Positions 15,256 to 23,747 of a stretch of DNA of 64,000 nucleotides are shown piece by piece. A program made the translations under genes and the position numbers. Origin of the DNA: Neisseria subflava (lineage in GTDB: Bacteria > Pseudomonadota > Gammaproteobacteria > Burkholderiales > Neisseriaceae); contig NZ_POXP01000002.1 of NCBI RefSeq assembly GCF_003044935.1, forward strand, positions 186,001 through 250,000, given 5' to 3'. Numbering within the stretch: the first letter of the stretch is position 1; every line of letters begins with the position of its first letter. The notes beneath the pieces are model-generated. The model did no database searches and had not been told where the DNA came from. It saw only the letters and a list, made by a program, of their open reading frames with translations.

Positions 15256-15951
15256 ATGGACTACACCGCCCTCGCCTGCTTCATCTGGACTTGCTTTGCC
15301 TATGTCGTTGCCAAAAAAATCCACCGCAAAAAACCCTTAATGATTTTCTCCCCCGTCGTTACCGTCTCCGTCAGCACCATCCTCCTGCTGCTGGCATTCG
15401 GCATCAATTACGACACCTACCATAAATATACCCAAGGCATCGTCTTCCTGCTCACTCCGGTTACTGTTGCCTTTGCCGTCCCCATTTATGAAAACCGCGA
15501 AGTCATCCGCCGCCAACTGCCCATCCTCTCCATCGCCATTATGGTGGGCATGTTTGTCGGCATAGTCAGCGCATTCCTCATGAGCCATATGTTCCATTTC
15601 AACAACGAAGTGACCAACAGCCTGATGGCGCGCTCCATCTCCACCCCGTTTGCCGTCGTCCTCGCCAGCGAAATCCACGGCTCCGCCTCGCTCGTTTCCC
15701 TGTTCACCATCATCACCGGCTTTGTCGGCATGATATTCGGCGACCTGTTTTTGGCCTTTACCCGCATCCGTTTCCATACCGCCAACGGCGTGGCATTCGG
15801 CAATGCCGCCCACGGCTTCGGCACATCGCGCGCCGGACAACGCCACGAAACCGAAGGCGTGATGGCCAGCCTGACCATGATTTTGGCCGGACTTTTTATG
15901 GTATTGTTTGGCCCGACCATGGTGCATTTGGTAATCTGGATGATGAGTTAG
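15256..15951 (+). CDS. lrgB: LrgB/CidB family protein
   Basis: A 231-residue polytopic membrane protein, the obligate partner of LrgA. Family signatures: YKYTQGIVFLLTPVTVAFAVPIY, MARSISTPFAVVLAS, GFVGMIFGDL and GVAFGNAAHGFGTSRAG, matching the highly conserved C-terminal 'GxAxGxxxHGxGTARA' box. An RBS (AGAGAA) precedes ATG 15256. It ends at an inverted-DUS terminator. Confidence 0.93.
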   Translation: MDYTALACFIWTCFAYVVAKKIHRKKPLMIFSPVVTVSVSTILLLLAFGINYDTYHKYTQGIVFLLTPVTVAFAVPIYENREVIRRQLPILSIAIMVGMFVGIVSAFLMSHMFHFNNEVTNSLMARSISTPFAVVLASEIHGSASLVSLFTIITGFVGMIFGDLFLAFTRIRFHTANGVAFGNAAHGFGTSRAGQRHETEGVMASLTMILAGLFMVLFGPTMVHLVIWMMS

Positions 15952-15975
15952 GCCCCGTCCTGATGACCATACACA

Positions 15976-16017
15976 AAAAGGCCGTCTGAAACATATATTG
16001 GTTTCAGACGGCCTTTT
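15976..16017. terminator. Inverted-DUS terminator between lrgB and the tandem-repeat gene
   Basis: A 17-base perfect stem containing AAAAGGCCGTCTGAAAC and its inverse, between convergent genes and usable in both directions. Confidence 0.85.
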
Positions 16018-16031
16018 ATATTATGGAACGA

Positions 16032-16661
16032 TTACAGTTTGAAAATAGAAGCCTCTGCTAAATCATGGATGGTATCCAACGCAGATGAACCCGTACCATT
16101 GCTTGAATAGGTCGCATTGTCTGAGGAAAGACCGGCAGAAGAATCAAGAGGATCAGCCTCACCAAACGCACGGCTCAAAAGTTCATCACCATCGAAAGCT
16201 TTGGATTCCAATATCGGCTTCGCGGCCGGCTGCGCAGGCTCGAAACCTTCCCACTCACGCGGATCAAGGCGGATGATATGGTCATCATCATAGCCGTCAT
16301 TAGGACCTTTGCCTTCTCCTGAAAAAGTGCCATCCCATTCGCGCGGATCGAGGCGGATGGTATGGTCATCATCATAGCTGTCATTAGGACCTTTGCCTTC
16401 TCCTGAAAAAGTACCGTCCCATTCGCGCGGATCGAGGCGGATGGTATGGTCATCATCATAGCCGTCATTAGGTCCTTTGCCTTCTCCTGAAAAAGTACCG
16501 TCCCACTCGCGCGGATCGAGGCGGATGGTATGGTCATCATCATAGCCGTCATTAGGACCTTTGCCTTCTCCTGAAAAAGTACCGTCCCATTCGCGCGGAT
16601 CGAGGCGGATAACAAAATCTTCAGAATCACCTTCTTTACTTGGTTGATGTACTTTAGCCAT
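16032..16661 (-). CDS. Protein with 28-residue tandem repeats, unknown function
   Basis: A 209-residue acidic protein with no signal peptide or membrane helix. After a short leader (MAKVHQPSKEGDSEDF) come repeats of 28 residues: IRLDPREW occurs five times (starting at residues 18, 46, 74, 102, 130), each of the first four followed by DGTFSGEGKGPNDGYDDDH with at most one change. The C-terminal 70 residues are Ser/Gly/Ala/Asp-rich and end in a hydrophobic IFKL. The start has a perfect AAGGAG. I do not recognise the family. Multi-core peptide precursor, surface or secreted repeat protein are options; no maturase or secretion gene is adjacent. Confidence 0.85.
   Translation of the reverse strand: MAKVHQPSKEGDSEDFVIRLDPREWDGTFSGEGKGPNDGYDDDHTIRLDPREWDGTFSGEGKGPNDGYDDDHTIRLDPREWDGTFSGEGKGPNDSYDDDHTIRLDPREWDGTFSGEGKGPNDGYDDDHIIRLDPREWEGFEPAQPAAKPILESKAFDGDELLSRAFGEADPLDSSAGLSSDNATYSSNGTGSSALDTIHDLAEASIFKL
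16259..16611 (-). repeat. 84-bp tandem repeat array (about 4.2 units)
   Basis: An 84-bp unit repeats in frame within the preceding CDS; copies differ by only a handful of bases (for example G/A in the Gly/Ser codon of copy 3). Near-identity at synonymous sites points to recent expansion or conversion and a likely variable copy number. Confidence 0.9.
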
Positions 16662-16916
16662 AAAATTCTCCTTAACAAATAAACGGATACTGTACCTAAT
16701 GCCTCATAAAGGCATTGCGGACTTTATTCTAAAACAAAGAAAACAGCGGGCAAAGATTGAAGGGAACAACGGTTTATTAACACGATAATCGGATTTAAAT
16801 CTTTTTAAAACAAATAGATATAATTTATACATCATACCTGGTCATCCATTATTAAAAATCTCGCCCATGCCGTCCACCAAGATGATTCCCCCTCTTCCGT
16901 CCCCTTGCCATGCGGC

Positions 16917-16955
16917 AAAAAGGCCGTCTGAAAAATGACTTTCAGACGGCCTTTT
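16917..16955. terminator. Inverted-DUS terminator of the metP-metS operon
   Basis: AAAAGGCCGTCTGAAA / TTTCAGACGGCCTTTT with a 6-base loop, 15 bases past the metS-like stop. The remainder of 16662-16969 has no gene; it contains the repeat-protein promoter region. Confidence 0.85.
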
Positions 16956-16969
16956 CATTTGCTCAAGCC

Positions 16970-17062
16970 TTATTCTTTAGGCAGGCGCAGGACGGAGACG
17001 ATGAATCCGCCCCAAATGACAATCAGTGCGACAAGCATCATGACAATAGCTGAAGTGCTCAT
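16970..17062 (-). CDS. MetS-like small subunit of an NSS transporter
   Basis: A 30-residue membrane peptide: short N-terminus (MSTSA), one hydrophobic helix (IVMMLVALIVIWGGFIVSVL) and a basic-ended tail (RLPKE). Its ATG overlaps the stop of the large transporter gene by one base (TAATG), so the two are coupled. In Corynebacterium, MetS is the small partner required by the MetP methionine/alanine importer; size, helix, WGG motif and position match that family. Confidence 0.8.
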   Translation of the reverse strand: MSTSAIVMMLVALIVIWGGFIVSVLRLPKE

Positions 17063-18597
17063 TATTCTTCTCCTTCACGTTCGTGTTCATGTTCGTCTTT
17101 GACGTTGAAGCCCTGACCGTGTTTCCACGGCAAGAACGACAGCAAGACTGACAATACGAGGATGGCGCCCACCATACCCCAACCGAAGATATTGAGGAAG
17201 CTGTCAGGATAGCCGCTGTAATTCTCTTTTAAGAGGCCGGCAGTATCCTGATAAAGCATATAGCCGAGCATAGCGACAGTAACCACCACGCTGGCGGTCC
17301 ACACTTTGCCGACACGGATGGAAGACAGCGCGTTCAAGTGGTTGCGCAGTTCCGGCAGCTTGTTCAACAAGACAATCGCCAAAACGTAAACAAAACCGGA
17401 AGCCACAATGCCGTAAGTATTGATGAATTTGTCCAATACGTCCAACACAGGCAGGCCGGTGGTCGTACCGAACAGCAAGGTGGAAATAATCGCCATGGGA
17501 ACGCCTGCAATCAGCGTTGCGCTGACACGGCCGATGTTCATTTTGTCTTGAATCGCGGCCACAATCACTTCAACGATGGAAATCATGGAAGTTACACCGG
17601 CAAACACCAGCGAGCCGAAGAACAATACACCAATCAACGCACCCATCGGCGCTTGGTTAATGATGGTCGGGAACGCAATAAACGCCAAACCGATACCGTT
17701 GGATGCCACTTCGCTGACTTCTTTGCCTGCCGCGTGCGCCATAAAGCCCAATGCTGCGAATACGCCGATACCGGCGAGCAACTCGAAGCTGCTGTTGGCA
17801 AAGCCGACAACCAAGCCTGTGCCGCCCAAGTCGGTTTTTTTCTTCAGGTAAGAAGAATAAGTAATCATGATGCCGAAGCAGATGGAGAGCGAGAAGAAGA
17901 TCTGGCCATATGCGGCTACCCAGACTTTCGGATCCGCCAAGCGGCTCCAGTCAGGCGTAAACAAAGCGTCCAAACCTTTTGCCGCACCCGGCAGTGTCAG
18001 CGCAATGCCCACCATGATGACAAACATCACCACCAACAAAGGCATGAAGAATGTGGATGCACCGGCTACGCCTTTTTGCACGCCCAAAGCCATAATCGCC
18101 AGCGTAAACACCCACACGGCAATCAACGGACCGGCAACTTTGCCAACAAAATCCAAGCCCAAGTCTTTGGCATCGGCCATTTGCAGGAAGTCTTTGAAGA
18201 AGAATGCCTGCGGATCCGCACCCCATGCCGAAGTCAAAGAATAATAGGCATAGCTTGCCGCCCAGCCGACAATCACGGCGTAGTAGATACAGATGATGAC
18301 GTTGGTCAGGAAGTTCCACCAACCCATCGGCTCAAACAAACGGCCGAGGCGGCGGAAAGCCAAAGGTGGCGAGCCGCGGTAACGGTGGCCGATGGCATAG
18401 TCGAGCAGCAACAGCGGAATACCCGCCGTCAACAGCGCAACCAAATAAGGGAGGACGAAAGCACCGCCGCCGTTGTCGAAGGCGATGTAAGGGAAACGCC
18501 AAATGTTGCCTAAGCCCACGGCCGAGCCGATGGCGGCAAACATAAAGGCACGGCGACTGCTAAACGTCGCGCGTTCGCTGGATTGAGAATTTGACAC
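17062..18597 (-). CDS. Sodium-dependent amino-acid transporter, NSS family (MetP-like)
   Basis: A 511-residue polytopic protein with about 12 helices. The NSS signature lies at the N-terminus: [25 protein letters not shown] (residues 12-36), with the Na+-site residues and unwound TM1 region, then [13 protein letters not shown]6-8 ([27 protein letters not shown]) are also family-like. The substrate is not provable from sequence, but coupling to a MetS-type small subunit points to methionine/alanine. The C-terminal tail is charged ([11 protein letters not shown]). Confidence 0.88.
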   Translation of the reverse strand: MSNSQSSERATFSSRRAFMFAAIGSAVGLGNIWRFPYIAFDNGGGAFVLPYLVALLTAGIPLLLLDYAIGHRYRGSPPLAFRRLGRLFEPMGWWNFLTNVIICIYYAVIVGWAASYAYYSLTSAWGADPQAFFFKDFLQMADAKDLGLDFVGKVAGPLIAVWVFTLAIMALGVQKGVAGASTFFMPLLVVMFVIMVGIALTLPGAAKGLDALFTPDWSRLADPKVWVAAYGQIFFSLSICFGIMITYSSYLKKKTDLGGTGLVVGFANSSFELLAGIGVFAALGFMAHAAGKEVSEVASNGIGLAFIAFPTIINQAPMGALIGVLFFGSLVFAGVTSMISIVEVIVAAIQDKMNIGRVSATLIAGVPMAIISTLLFGTTTGLPVLDVLDKFINTYGIVASGFVYVLAIVLLNKLPELRNHLNALSSIRVGKVWTASVVVTVAMLGYMLYQDTAGLLKENYSGYPDSFLNIFGWGMVGAILVLSVLLSFLPWKHGQGFNVKDEHEHEREGEE

Positions 18598-19320
18598 AAT
18601 GAACCTCTTAAAAATCGAGTGTCGTCAAGGCCTCCCGGCCTTGCGCGTATATATTTAGAAATCAGGCCGGACAAACCGGCCGGTTAAAATAGATATTCGG
18701 ACAAGGATAATATCCGGTATTTAAAGAATGCACCGCTTATGGCCATGCAAACATAATCTGACCTTATCGTAAAAAAATTTAACACTGTTGGCAAGTCAGT
18801 ATTGCATTAAAATCGCAAGGAAAATCTTCATGCACTACGACTAAAATCTTCATACACTTCTTTATATACAAGCCAAACGCAACACCCAAGCCCCGTTTTT
18901 CCCTCCCCTTCCCACTGACAGCCGCCCTCGCCGCAAACCGCCTTTTCCTTATCCAGTAAGGAAAAGCGGCAACCCAACGCATTCAAATCCCCCGTCATCA
19001 AAATGTTTCAGACGGCCTGTTTTCCTTCCGTCCAATCCGGGCCGTCTGAAAATTTCACTGTTGCATGTTGTAATCAAGAAACCGTCCCAAAATTCCGTTT
19101 AATATAAACAAAAACAATCCGCCTTTTCCCGTTTCCTTCATTACCATGATTTAAAACGAACATAAAACACCAAAAAATGGAATTAATAAAAATAAAATTT
19201 CAAAAAATATTAAATAACATTAAATTTAAACCTGCATTTCTACTCTAATCATCTACAATCAAAAATAATCGAACCTAAATTTTTCAATAAAACATTAATT
19301 ACACAACACTACATTTTTGC
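18598..19320. other. Long intergenic region without a supported gene
   Basis: About 720 bp between the divergent NSS transporter and gapA. It contains a DUS inverted pair (19007-19050), and its right half is very AT-rich with poly-A/T tracts. The only minus-strand open frame (18779-18982) has no coding features I trust. A small RNA cannot be excluded. Confidence 0.6.
19007..19050. repeat. DUS inverted pair in the gapA upstream region
   Basis: TTTCAGACGGCC and GGCCGTCTGAAA are separated by 20 bases. No adjacent gene end, so an uptake site rather than a terminator is likely. Confidence 0.6.
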
Positions 19321-19326
19321 TATAAT
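19318..19326 (+). promoter_or_regulatory. Extended -10 promoter of gapA
   Basis: TTGC followed by TATAAT (19321-19326) gives an extended TGnTATAAT box, 48 bases before the gapA start and downstream of a strongly AT-rich tract that may act as an UP element. Confidence 0.65.
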
Positions 19327-19373
19327 TGCCGCCATTCAATCCACAACCCAAACCCAAAAGAAGAGGAAAAGCC

Positions 19374-20402
19374 ATGGGTATCAAAGTTGCCATCAACGGT
19401 TACGGCCGCATCGGCCGCCAAGTAGTGCGCGCTATTTTCGACTACAAACTGCAAGACCAACTCGACATCGTTGCCATCAACGCCAGCGGCAGCATCGAGA
19501 CCAACGCCCACCTGACCAAATTTGACACTGTTCACGGCCGCTTTGACGCCGATGTTTCCCATGATGAAAAACACCTCATCATCAACGGTAAAAAAATCCC
19601 TTACTTCTCCACCCGCAATCCTGCCGAATTGCCATGGGGCGAATTGGGCGTTGACCTGGTCATGGAATGTACCGGCGCGTTCACTAGCAAAGAGAAAGCC
19701 AAAATCCACTTGGAAAGCGGCGCGAAAAAAGTGCTGATTTCCGCTCCCGGCGGCGATGACGTTGACGCAACCATCGTTTATGGCGTAAACGACGACGTGA
19801 TTACCGGCGACATGACCGTTATCTCCAACGCGTCTTGTACCACCAACTGCCTGGCACCCGTAGCCAAAGTGTTGAACGAAAACATCGGCATCGTAAACGG
19901 CGTGATGACCACCATCCACGCGCTGACCAACGACCAAACCGTCACCGACGTACGCCACAAAGACCTGCGCCGTGCGCGTAGTGGCGTGGAAAACATGATT
20001 CCGACCAAAACCGGCGCGGCAAAAGCCGTCGGTTTGGTATTGCCGGACCTGAAAGGCAAACTCGACGGCCTCGCCATCCGCGTACCGACCGTCAACGTTT
20101 CCCTGGTTGATCTGAGCTTCCAGGCAAGCCGTGAGACTTCTGTCGAAGAAATCAATGCGCTGATGAAAGCCGCTTCCGAAGAAGGCCGTCTGAAAGGCGT
20201 TTTGGGTTACAACACCCTGCCGCTGGTTTCTATGGACTTCAACCACACTACCCAAGCCAGCACATTCGACTCTACGCTGACCAAAGTAACCGAAGGCAAA
20301 ATGGTTAAAGTGTTCGCATGGTACGACAACGAGTGGGGCTTCAGCTGCCAAATGCTGAACACCGCGCGCCGTATGTTCGGTTTGGAAGTACGTCCGTTCT
20401 AA
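19374..20402 (+). CDS. gap: Glyceraldehyde-3-phosphate dehydrogenase
   Basis: A 342-residue enzyme interconverting glyceraldehyde-3-phosphate and 1,3-bisphosphoglycerate. NAD(P)-binding GYGRIGRQ is at the N-terminus, the catalytic Cys155 lies in [12 protein letters not shown], and WYDNEWGFS is near the end. The start is ATG 19374 after AAGAGGAAAAG, not the upstream in-frame ATG. Neisseria carry two gap paralogues; [23 protein letters not shown] resembles the second, NADP-linked type (GapA-2/GapB), so cofactor choice is open. Monocistronic. Confidence 0.93.
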   Translation: MGIKVAINGYGRIGRQVVRAIFDYKLQDQLDIVAINASGSIETNAHLTKFDTVHGRFDADVSHDEKHLIINGKKIPYFSTRNPAELPWGELGVDLVMECTGAFTSKEKAKIHLESGAKKVLISAPGGDDVDATIVYGVNDDVITGDMTVISNASCTTNCLAPVAKVLNENIGIVNGVMTTIHALTNDQTVTDVRHKDLRRARSGVENMIPTKTGAAKAVGLVLPDLKGKLDGLAIRVPTVNVSLVDLSFQASRETSVEEINALMKAASEEGRLKGVLGYNTLPLVSMDFNHTTQASTFDSTLTKVTEGKMVKVFAWYDNEWGFSCQMLNTARRMFGLEVRPF

Positions 20403-20416
20403 TCGGCTTCCAACGC

Positions 20417-20451
20417 AAAGGCCGTCTGAAACATCTTTTCAGACGGCCTTT
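20417..20451. terminator. Inverted-DUS terminator of gap
   Basis: AAAGGCCGTCTGAAA / TTTCAGACGGCCTTT followed by TG and T-rich sequence. Confidence 0.85.
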
Positions 20452-20502
20452 TGTATTTCCTTTAAAATATCGCATTCCCATTTATTTTCAGACGGCCTCT
20501 TC

Positions 20503-22710
20503 ATGTTTCCCAACGAATCCGCCCCCAACCTCCTGCAAGGCTTAAACCCCGAACAACTCTCCGCCGTAACCTGGCCGCCGCAATCCGCCCTCGTTTTGGC
20601 AGGCGCGGGCAGCGGCAAAACGCGCGTACTGACCACGCGCATCGCATGGCTTTTGCAAAGCGGACAAGCCAGCGTGCACAGCATTATGGCGGTAACGTTT
20701 ACCAACAAAGCCGCCAAAGAAATGCAGACCCGTTTGGGCGCGATGATTCCCGTCAACGTCCGCGCCATGTGGCTCGGCACGTTCCACGGCCTCTGCCACC
20801 GCTTTTTGCGCCTGCACCACCGCGACGCCGGCCTGCCCTCTTCCTTCCAAATCCTCGACAGCGGCGATCAGCTTTCCCTGATCAAACGCCTGCTCAAAAG
20901 CCTCAACATCGCCGAAGAAATCATCGCGCCGCGTTCGCTGCAAGGCTTTATCAACGCGCAAAAAGAATCCGGTTTGCGCGCTTCCGTGTTGAGCGCGCCC
21001 GATCCGCACACACGCCGCATGATTGAGTGCTACGCCGAATACGACAAAATCTGCCAACGCGAAGGCGTGGTCGATTTTGCCGAACTCATGCTCCGCAGCT
21101 ACGAAATGCTGCAAAACAACGAAATCCTGCGCCAGCACTACCAAAACCGCTTCAATCACATTTTGGTCGACGAGTTCCAAGACACCAACAAGCTGCAATA
21201 CGCGTGGCTGAAACTGATTGCCGGCAACCACGCCGCCGTCTTTGCCGTCGGCGACGACGACCAAAGCATTTACCGATTCCGCGGCGCAAACGTCGGCAAC
21301 ATGACCGCGCTGATGGAAGAATTCCACATCGACGCGCCCGTCAAACTCGAACAAAACTACCGCTCCGTCGGCAACATCCTCGCCGCCGCCAACGCCGTTA
21401 TCGAAAACAACGACGAACGCCTCGGCAAAAACCTGCGCACCGACGCCGAAGCAGGCGACAAAATCCGCTACTACTCCGCCTTTACCGACCTCGAAGAAGC
21501 CCAATTCATCGTGGACGAAACCAAAGCCCTCGAACGCGAAGGCTGGGATTTGGACGAAATCGCCGTCCTCTACCGCAGCAACGCCCAATCGCGCGTCATC
21601 GAACAAAACCTGTTCCGCAGCGGCATTCCCTACAAAATCTACGGCGGCCTGCGCTTTTACGAACGCCAAGAAATCAAACACGCCCTCGCCTACCTGCGCC
21701 TTGCCGTCAATCCCGACGACGACAACGCCCTCTTGCGCGTGATTAACTTCCCACCGCGCGGCATCGGCGCACGCACCATCGAAAACCTTCAGACGGCCTC
21801 AAACGAACAAGGCATCACCCTCTGGCAGGCAGCCTGCAATGCCGGCGCAAAAGCCACCAAAATCGCCGCCTTCGTCCGCCTGATTGAAGCACTGCGCAAC
21901 CAAGTCGGACAAATGCCCCTGTCCGAAATCATCGTCGGCATCCTCAAAGACAGCGGCCTGACCGAACACTACCAAACCCAAAAAGGCGACAACCAAGACC
22001 GCCTCGACAACCTCGACGAACTCGTCAACGCCGCCATCGAGTTCAAACCCGAAGACAGCAACTTTGAAACCCTGCCTGAAAACATTTCAGACGACCCCGC
22101 CTTCCCCATCCTCGCCTTCCTCAGCAACGCCGCCCTCGAATCCGGCGAAAACCAAGCAGGCGCAGGCGAAAAAGCCGTCCAACTCATGACCGTCCACGCC
22201 TCCAAAGGCTTGGAATTTAACGCCGTCTTCCTCACCGGCATGGAAGAAGGCCGCTTCCCCAGCGAAATGAGCCTTGCCGAACGTGGCGGCCTCGAAGAAG
22301 AACGCCGCCTCATGTACGTCGCCATCACCCGCGCCCGCAAACGCCTCTACATCACCATGGCGCAACAACGCATGCTGCACGGACAAACCCAATTCGGCAT
22401 CGTCTCCCGCTTCGTCGAAGAAATCCCACCCGAAGTATTGCACTACCTGTCGGTCAAAAAACCCGCCTACGACAGCTACGGCAGCACGCGCCAAACCACC
22501 GTACAACGGGACAAAATCATCGATAACTTCAAACAGCCGCAAACCTACGCAGGCTTCCGCATCGGCCAAAATGTCCGCCACGCCAAATTCGGCACCGGAG
22601 TCATCATCGATGCCGTGGACAAAGGCGAATCCGCCCGACTGACCATCAACTTCGGCAAACAGGGCGTGAAAGAGTTGGACACCAAGTTTGCAAAACTGGA
22701 AGAGATGTAG
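20503..22710 (+). CDS. uvrD: DNA helicase II (UvrD/Rep family)
   Basis: A 735-residue superfamily-1A 3'-5' helicase acting in excision and mismatch repair. Visible: the Q-motif LNPEQLSAV, Walker A AGAGSGKT (33-40), motif Ia FTNKAAKEM, Walker B/motif II ILVDEFQDTN (about 220), motif III AVGDDDQSIYRFRGA, motif V VHASKGLEF and motif VI RRLMYVAITRARKRLY. The C-terminal region ends with a Tudor-like GQNVRHAKFGTGVIIDA segment typical of UvrD. A DUS lies immediately upstream. Confidence 0.95.
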   Translation: MFPNESAPNLLQGLNPEQLSAVTWPPQSALVLAGAGSGKTRVLTTRIAWLLQSGQASVHSIMAVTFTNKAAKEMQTRLGAMIPVNVRAMWLGTFHGLCHRFLRLHHRDAGLPSSFQILDSGDQLSLIKRLLKSLNIAEEIIAPRSLQGFINAQKESGLRASVLSAPDPHTRRMIECYAEYDKICQREGVVDFAELMLRSYEMLQNNEILRQHYQNRFNHILVDEFQDTNKLQYAWLKLIAGNHAAVFAVGDDDQSIYRFRGANVGNMTALMEEFHIDAPVKLEQNYRSVGNILAAANAVIENNDERLGKNLRTDAEAGDKIRYYSAFTDLEEAQFIVDETKALEREGWDLDEIAVLYRSNAQSRVIEQNLFRSGIPYKIYGGLRFYERQEIKHALAYLRLAVNPDDDNALLRVINFPPRGIGARTIENLQTASNEQGITLWQAACNAGAKATKIAAFVRLIEALRNQVGQMPLSEIIVGILKDSGLTEHYQTQKGDNQDRLDNLDELVNAAIEFKPEDSNFETLPENISDDPAFPILAFLSNAALESGENQAGAGEKAVQLMTVHASKGLEFNAVFLTGMEEGRFPSEMSLAERGGLEEERRLMYVAITRARKRLYITMAQQRMLHGQTQFGIVSRFVEEIPPEVLHYLSVKKPAYDSYGSTRQTTVQRDKIIDNFKQPQTYAGFRIGQNVRHAKFGTGVIIDAVDKGESARLTINFGKQGVKELDTKFAKLEEM

Positions 22711-22772
22711 AAGGGAGATGGCAGAGGCCGTCTGAAAACGGGAGGAGCAATTTTGCCGAAACCTCCGCCGTC

Positions 22773-22792
22773 ATTCCCTCGCAGGCGGGAAT
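22773..22792. repeat. dRS3-type neisserial repeat
   Basis: ATTCCC-N8-GGGAAT (ATTCCCTCGCAGGCGGGAAT), the 20-bp dRS3 core of neisserial intergenic mosaic elements. It lies in the gap between uvrD and the Dnd-like island and marks a recombination-prone junction. Confidence 0.8.
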
Positions 22793-22806
22793 CCAGAAGT
22801 AGAAAT

Positions 22807-22903
22807 GTAGGTTGGATACTCGTATCCAACAAAAACATTGACGCGTCTATCGTTTCCGAAAAAAACGCTGTTGGAAAATGTCGGATTCGAGAATCCGACC
22901 TAC
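22807..22903. repeat. MITE-like element with 24-bp inverted ends
   Basis: The left end (GTAGGTTGGATACTCGTATC...) and right end (reverse complement GTAGGTCGGATTCTCGAATC...) match at 20 of 24 positions around a 49-bp AT-rich centre. Each end is itself a small hairpin. It is similar in design to 63308-63413. Confidence 0.6.
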
Positions 22904-22928
22904 GGCTGCTGCTTTTGGGGCGATGAAA

Positions 22929-22940
22929 AAGCAGCCTGCA
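22929..22940 (+). repeat. Foreign-dialect DUS (AAGCAGCCTGCA)
   Basis: An exact match to the dialect described for some Kingella (AG-king3DUS), not the Neisseria AG-DUS. It sits 25 bases past the 3' end of the sulfur-binding-domain gene, at the island edge. Confidence 0.7.
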
Positions 22941-22965
22941 CTTTAAATTTCACTCGTTTCCCTGC

Positions 22966-23442
22966 TCATAAGATTTCAAACAATTGTGCCAACAGCACAT
23001 CCTGCAGCACCACCCGCGTTTCGGCCTGCCGAAGCAGCCGTGCGAGTAGTGCATCGATTTCTACGCCCGAAACAGTTTGACGCAGGCTGGATAAAGCCTT
23101 CATGCGGTTTTTTTGTTCGAATGCATCTTCCATACCAGGTTTGACACAAAAATACCAAAACGGCTCGGTCCTCATGTGGTAGAGCGGCATGCCGAAATTT
23201 TCTTGGTGGTATGCGTTTGCCACCCACCGCTGCCATTGCTGTCTGAATATTGCCTGCCATTCTTCCAAAAGCGTATCCGAAAAATCAATTTTTTCTGTGT
23301 GCAGGCTGCCTGATTCATACAGCAGGCATAAACTGTATAGAAGGATGAATTTATGCGGGGCACGGTTGTTTGCTTGTGTAAAACTTGTATGCAGGCTGCG
23401 GAATTGTTCCGCATATTTTAATAATGCTGCCAAATCTTTCAT
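22966..23442 (-). CDS. Orphan sulfur-binding-domain (phosphorothioate-DNA reader) protein
   Basis: A 158-residue protein. It matches the N-terminal SBD of ScoMcrA-type phosphorothioate-dependent HNH nucleases: NNRAPHKFILLYSLCLLYESG (the APHKxxLL box), a middle IDFSDTLLEEWQ, MPLYHMRTEPFWYF (the PFxHLxxxxFW box) and LLRQAETRVVLQDVLLAQLF (the RxxLxxxLLxxYF end). No HNH domain follows, so it may bind modified DNA without cutting, or be a deletion remnant. ATG 23442 overlaps the XRE stop as ATGA, so the two are one operon. Family call by motif memory, not by search. Confidence 0.65.
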   Translation of the reverse strand: MKDLAALLKYAEQFRSLHTSFTQANNRAPHKFILLYSLCLLYESGSLHTEKIDFSDTLLEEWQAIFRQQWQRWVANAYHQENFGMPLYHMRTEPFWYFCVKPGMEDAFEQKNRMKALSSLRQTVSGVEIDALLARLLRQAETRVVLQDVLLAQLFEIL

Positions 23443-23690
23443 ACCGCTTCCTTCTGCAAACTTTGCAATACCTCCTCCGGTTGCCAATTCAATGCGCGGC
23501 AATAATCAATAAACTCAAAGATATCCAGCCGCCTGTCACCTGTTTCCACTTTTCCTACGAACGAATGCACCACATTCATCCGTTCCGCCAATGCACGCTG
23601 CGACAACCCCAAATCCAATCTTCTGCGGATAAGGAGTTGTCGCAAATAGGTGTGTTCGGCAGAGTGTACCGACAAACGAATATTTCTCAT
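23439..23690 (-). CDS. XRE-family regulator of the Dnd-like island
   Basis: An 83-residue protein that is essentially one helix-turn-helix: LRQLLIRRRLDLGLSQRALAERMNVVHSFVGKVETGDRRLDIFEFIDYCRAL. A start at ATG 23690 (MRNIRLS) is more likely than 23711, which would run into operator repeats. It is divergent from dndC across a short region with a perfect inverted repeat, the usual layout of an autoregulated restriction-modification controller. Confidence 0.85.
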   Translation of the reverse strand: MRNIRLSVHSAEHTYLRQLLIRRRLDLGLSQRALAERMNVVHSFVGKVETGDRRLDIFEFIDYCRALNWQPEEVLQSLQKEAV

Positions 23691-23697
23691 GCGCTCC

Positions 23698-23736
23698 GAT
23701 TTTAGGTACAATCACGCATGCACCTGTTTTAGGTGC
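23698..23736. promoter_or_regulatory. Putative operator of the XRE regulator
   Basis: GCACCT-GTTTT-AGGTGC (23720-23736) is a perfect 6-bp inverted repeat. Its right arm extended leftwards, TTTTAGGTGC, recurs as TTTTAGGTAC at 23698. The sites sit between the xre and dndC starts, so occupancy would affect both promoters. Confidence 0.6.
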
Positions 23737-23747
23737 AAATAAGAAAT

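Noticed and set aside
16259-16611. CRISPR-like regular spacing
   Set aside because: The array is a pure 84-bp tandem repeat inside a coding frame, with no unique spacers and no cas genes.
16032-16661. Firm call as a ribosomally made modified peptide precursor
   Set aside because: No ATP-grasp, radical-SAM, cyclodehydratase or dedicated exporter gene is adjacent, so this stays a hypothesis only.
16175-16678. 167-residue alternative frame across the 84-bp repeats
   Set aside because: Because the repeat length is a multiple of three, a second frame stays open; it has no ribosome site at its own start and the main frame has a perfect one.
18779-18982. 67-residue minus-strand open frame between the NSS transporter and gap
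   Set aside because: No ribosome site, irregular composition and no recognisable domain; more likely chance.
20542-21681. 379-residue minus-strand open frame opposite uvrD
   Set aside because: Antisense to a helicase with every SF1 motif in place; no independent coding evidence.
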